From contig DPSD01000288.1 in the NCBI GenBank assembly GCA_003538495.1, forward strand, positions 1 through 8,014: a DNA stretch of 8,014 nt. The letters run 5' to 3'. The notes beneath the pieces are model-generated. The model ran no database searches. It saw only the letters and a list, made by a program, of their open reading frames with translations, and was not told the DNA's origin. Position numbers and translations under genes: made by a program. The stretch comes from Accumulibacter sp. (GTDB taxonomy: Bacteria; Pseudomonadota; Gammaproteobacteria; Burkholderiales; Rhodocyclaceae). This document shows, one piece after another, positions 7,437 to 8,014 of the stretch. Each line of letters begins with the position of its first letter. Position 1 is the stretch's first letter.

Positions 7437-7978
7437 GGCTGCAAGCGCTTTTCCAGCAGATCGATCGCCAGCGCGCGTTCGCGGGCGCTACCGCCGCGCA
7501 CCGCATCGAAGAGCACCAGCAACTCGTACAGCGCCGGGTTGCGCCCGGCCGCATCCGGCACCCTCGGGTAAAGCGGATAAAGGGCCACGCCGCGAACGGT
7601 GCCGTCCTTGTGCGGCCACACCGGCAAGGGGTCGCCCCCCGGCACGATCAGGTCCTTCAGCGGCGCTGCTGCGTAGCCGGTTGGCATGCCCCGCGTCAGC
7701 CCGCCGCGGGTGGCTGGAAAGCAGTAGCGCGCGCCGTGCTGGACGAACAGCCGCAGCGCGGCAAGGATCACCGCTGCCTTGCCGCTCGTGTCCTTGTGGG
7801 CAAGCTGGGCGGCCACCGCCCGCTCCACCGCCCCATGCACCTCCGATGCCGTCATGCCCAGTTCGGCCGCCAGCGCCGCATAGGTCGGCGCCGGGCCGCG
7901 CTCCAGCGCCAGGCGCAGCAGCACCACCAGATCCTGCGGACGCAGCACGATTTGCGGATTGGACTTTGAACCGGCCAC
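7433..7978 (-). CDS. Winged-helix/HTH DNA-binding protein with uncharacterised C-terminal domain, partner of the nucleotidyltransferase
   Basis: A 181-aa soluble protein. Residues 11-62 look like a winged helix-turn-helix: VLRPQDLVVLLRLAL, then TYAALAAELGMTASEVHGAVERAVAAQL (32-59), with the Gly-Met-Thr turn typical of MarR/Lrp-like readers. The rest has distinctive blocks, RYCFPATRGGLTRGMPTGYA (84-103), PLPVWP (117-122), GTVRGVALYPLYP (126-138) and a terminal helical segment (148-178). From memory, these recur in an uncharacterised HTH family often beside nucleotidyltransferases. The start is the GTG at 7978-7976, preceded by AGGAA (7989-7985) at a 6-nt spacing; the next in-frame ATG would delete most of the HTH. 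A perfect palindrome begins 14 bp upstream of this start, a natural place for autoregulation. Its TGA overlaps the nucleotidyltransferase ATG. It may be a repressor or an AbiEi-like antitoxin; neither is proven. Confidence 0.8.
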   Translation of the reverse strand: MAGSKSNPQIVLRPQDLVVLLRLALERGPAPTYAALAAELGMTASEVHGAVERAVAAQLAHKDTSGKAAVILAALRLFVQHGARYCFPATRGGLTRGMPTGYAAAPLKDLIVPGGDPLPVWPHKDGTVRGVALYPLYPRVPDAAGRNPALYELLVLFDAVRGGSARERALAIDLLEKRLQP

Positions 7979-7984
7979 CGAAAA

Positions 7985-7989
7985 TTCCT
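7985..7989 (-). promoter_or_regulatory. Ribosome-binding site deciding the GTG start of the HTH gene
   Basis: On the minus strand AGGAA lies 6 nt before the GTG at 7978. No other start codon nearby keeps the N-terminal part of the DNA-binding domain, so this site supports the GTG start. It is the only clear Shine-Dalgarno in the three-gene restriction operon, consistent with ribosomes loading here and re-initiating at the two ATGA overlaps. Confidence 0.6.
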
Positions 7990-7992
7990 ATA

Positions 7993-8014
7993 TTCGCTAT
8001 TCGCGAATAGCGAA
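7993..8014. promoter_or_regulatory. Perfect 22-bp palindrome, candidate operator of the HTH-nucleotidyltransferase-hsdR operon
   Basis: Positions 7993-8003 (TTCGCTATTCG) are the exact reverse complement of 8004-8014 (CGAATAGCGAA), with no spacer. The unit TATTCGC occurs twice in tandem (7991-7997, 7998-8004) and its complement GCGAATA begins at 8003 and again at 8010, the last copy cut by the window end. If the pattern continues, the next two bases are TA and the palindrome is 26 bp. Its location just upstream of the ribosome-binding site of a DNA-binding protein gene fits an autoregulatory operator. Alternatives are a hairpin in the transcript or part of a terminator of an upstream gene. The symmetry is certain; the function is inferred. 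Confidence 0.65.

Noticed and set aside
7417..8010. 197-codon plus-strand frame opposite the HTH gene
   Set aside because: Pro/Arg/Ala/Ser-rich shadow translation that runs through the palindrome and opposite a better supported gene.

Overview
The window looks like chromosomal DNA from a GC-rich betaproteobacterium. Gene content and protein style recall the Rhodocyclales (Dechloromonas, Azoarcus, Accumulibacter-like), but this is a judgement from memory of gene order, not from a search. No rRNA, tRNA, CRISPR array or recognisable insertion sequence was seen.

Left third (1-2250, minus strand): a compact three-gene operon read right to left. It encodes a soluble eukaryotic-type Ser/Thr protein kinase, a PP2C-type protein phosphatase whose ATG overlaps the kinase TGA, and RNase PH (rph), whose Shine-Dalgarno sequence lies on the phosphatase stop codon and whose 3' half runs off the left edge. 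An 85-bp divergent promoter region (2251-2335) separates this operon from yicC (2336-3202, plus strand), which encodes the YicC-family endoribonuclease. A kinase/phosphatase pair is therefore placed between two RNA-processing genes.

Middle (3203-3513): a convergent gap with no convincing gene. It holds only a 62-codon minus-strand ORF starting 2 nt after hsdR and a weak hairpin behind yicC. In many betaproteobacteria gmk (guanylate kinase) would follow yicC, and it is absent here. This suggests that the restriction genes were inserted at, or rearranged into, this junction.

Right (3514-8014, minus strand): a tightly packed defence-type operon read right to left. It encodes a winged-helix-like DNA-binding protein with an uncharacterised C-terminal domain (GTG start), a minimal nucleotidyltransferase-fold protein of the AbiEii/MNT-like superfamily, and a full-length type I restriction subunit HsdR (about 1071 aa). 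Both junctions are 4-nt ATGA overlaps. Just upstream of the first gene, at the right edge, is a perfect 22-bp palindrome built from TATTCGC repeats, a strong candidate operator. hsdM and hsdS are not in the window and would be expected beyond position 8014 if the system is complete. The most interesting element is the HTH-nucleotidyltransferase pair, translationally coupled to HsdR and preceded by its own palindrome: a possible toxin-antitoxin or control module governing the restriction subunit.
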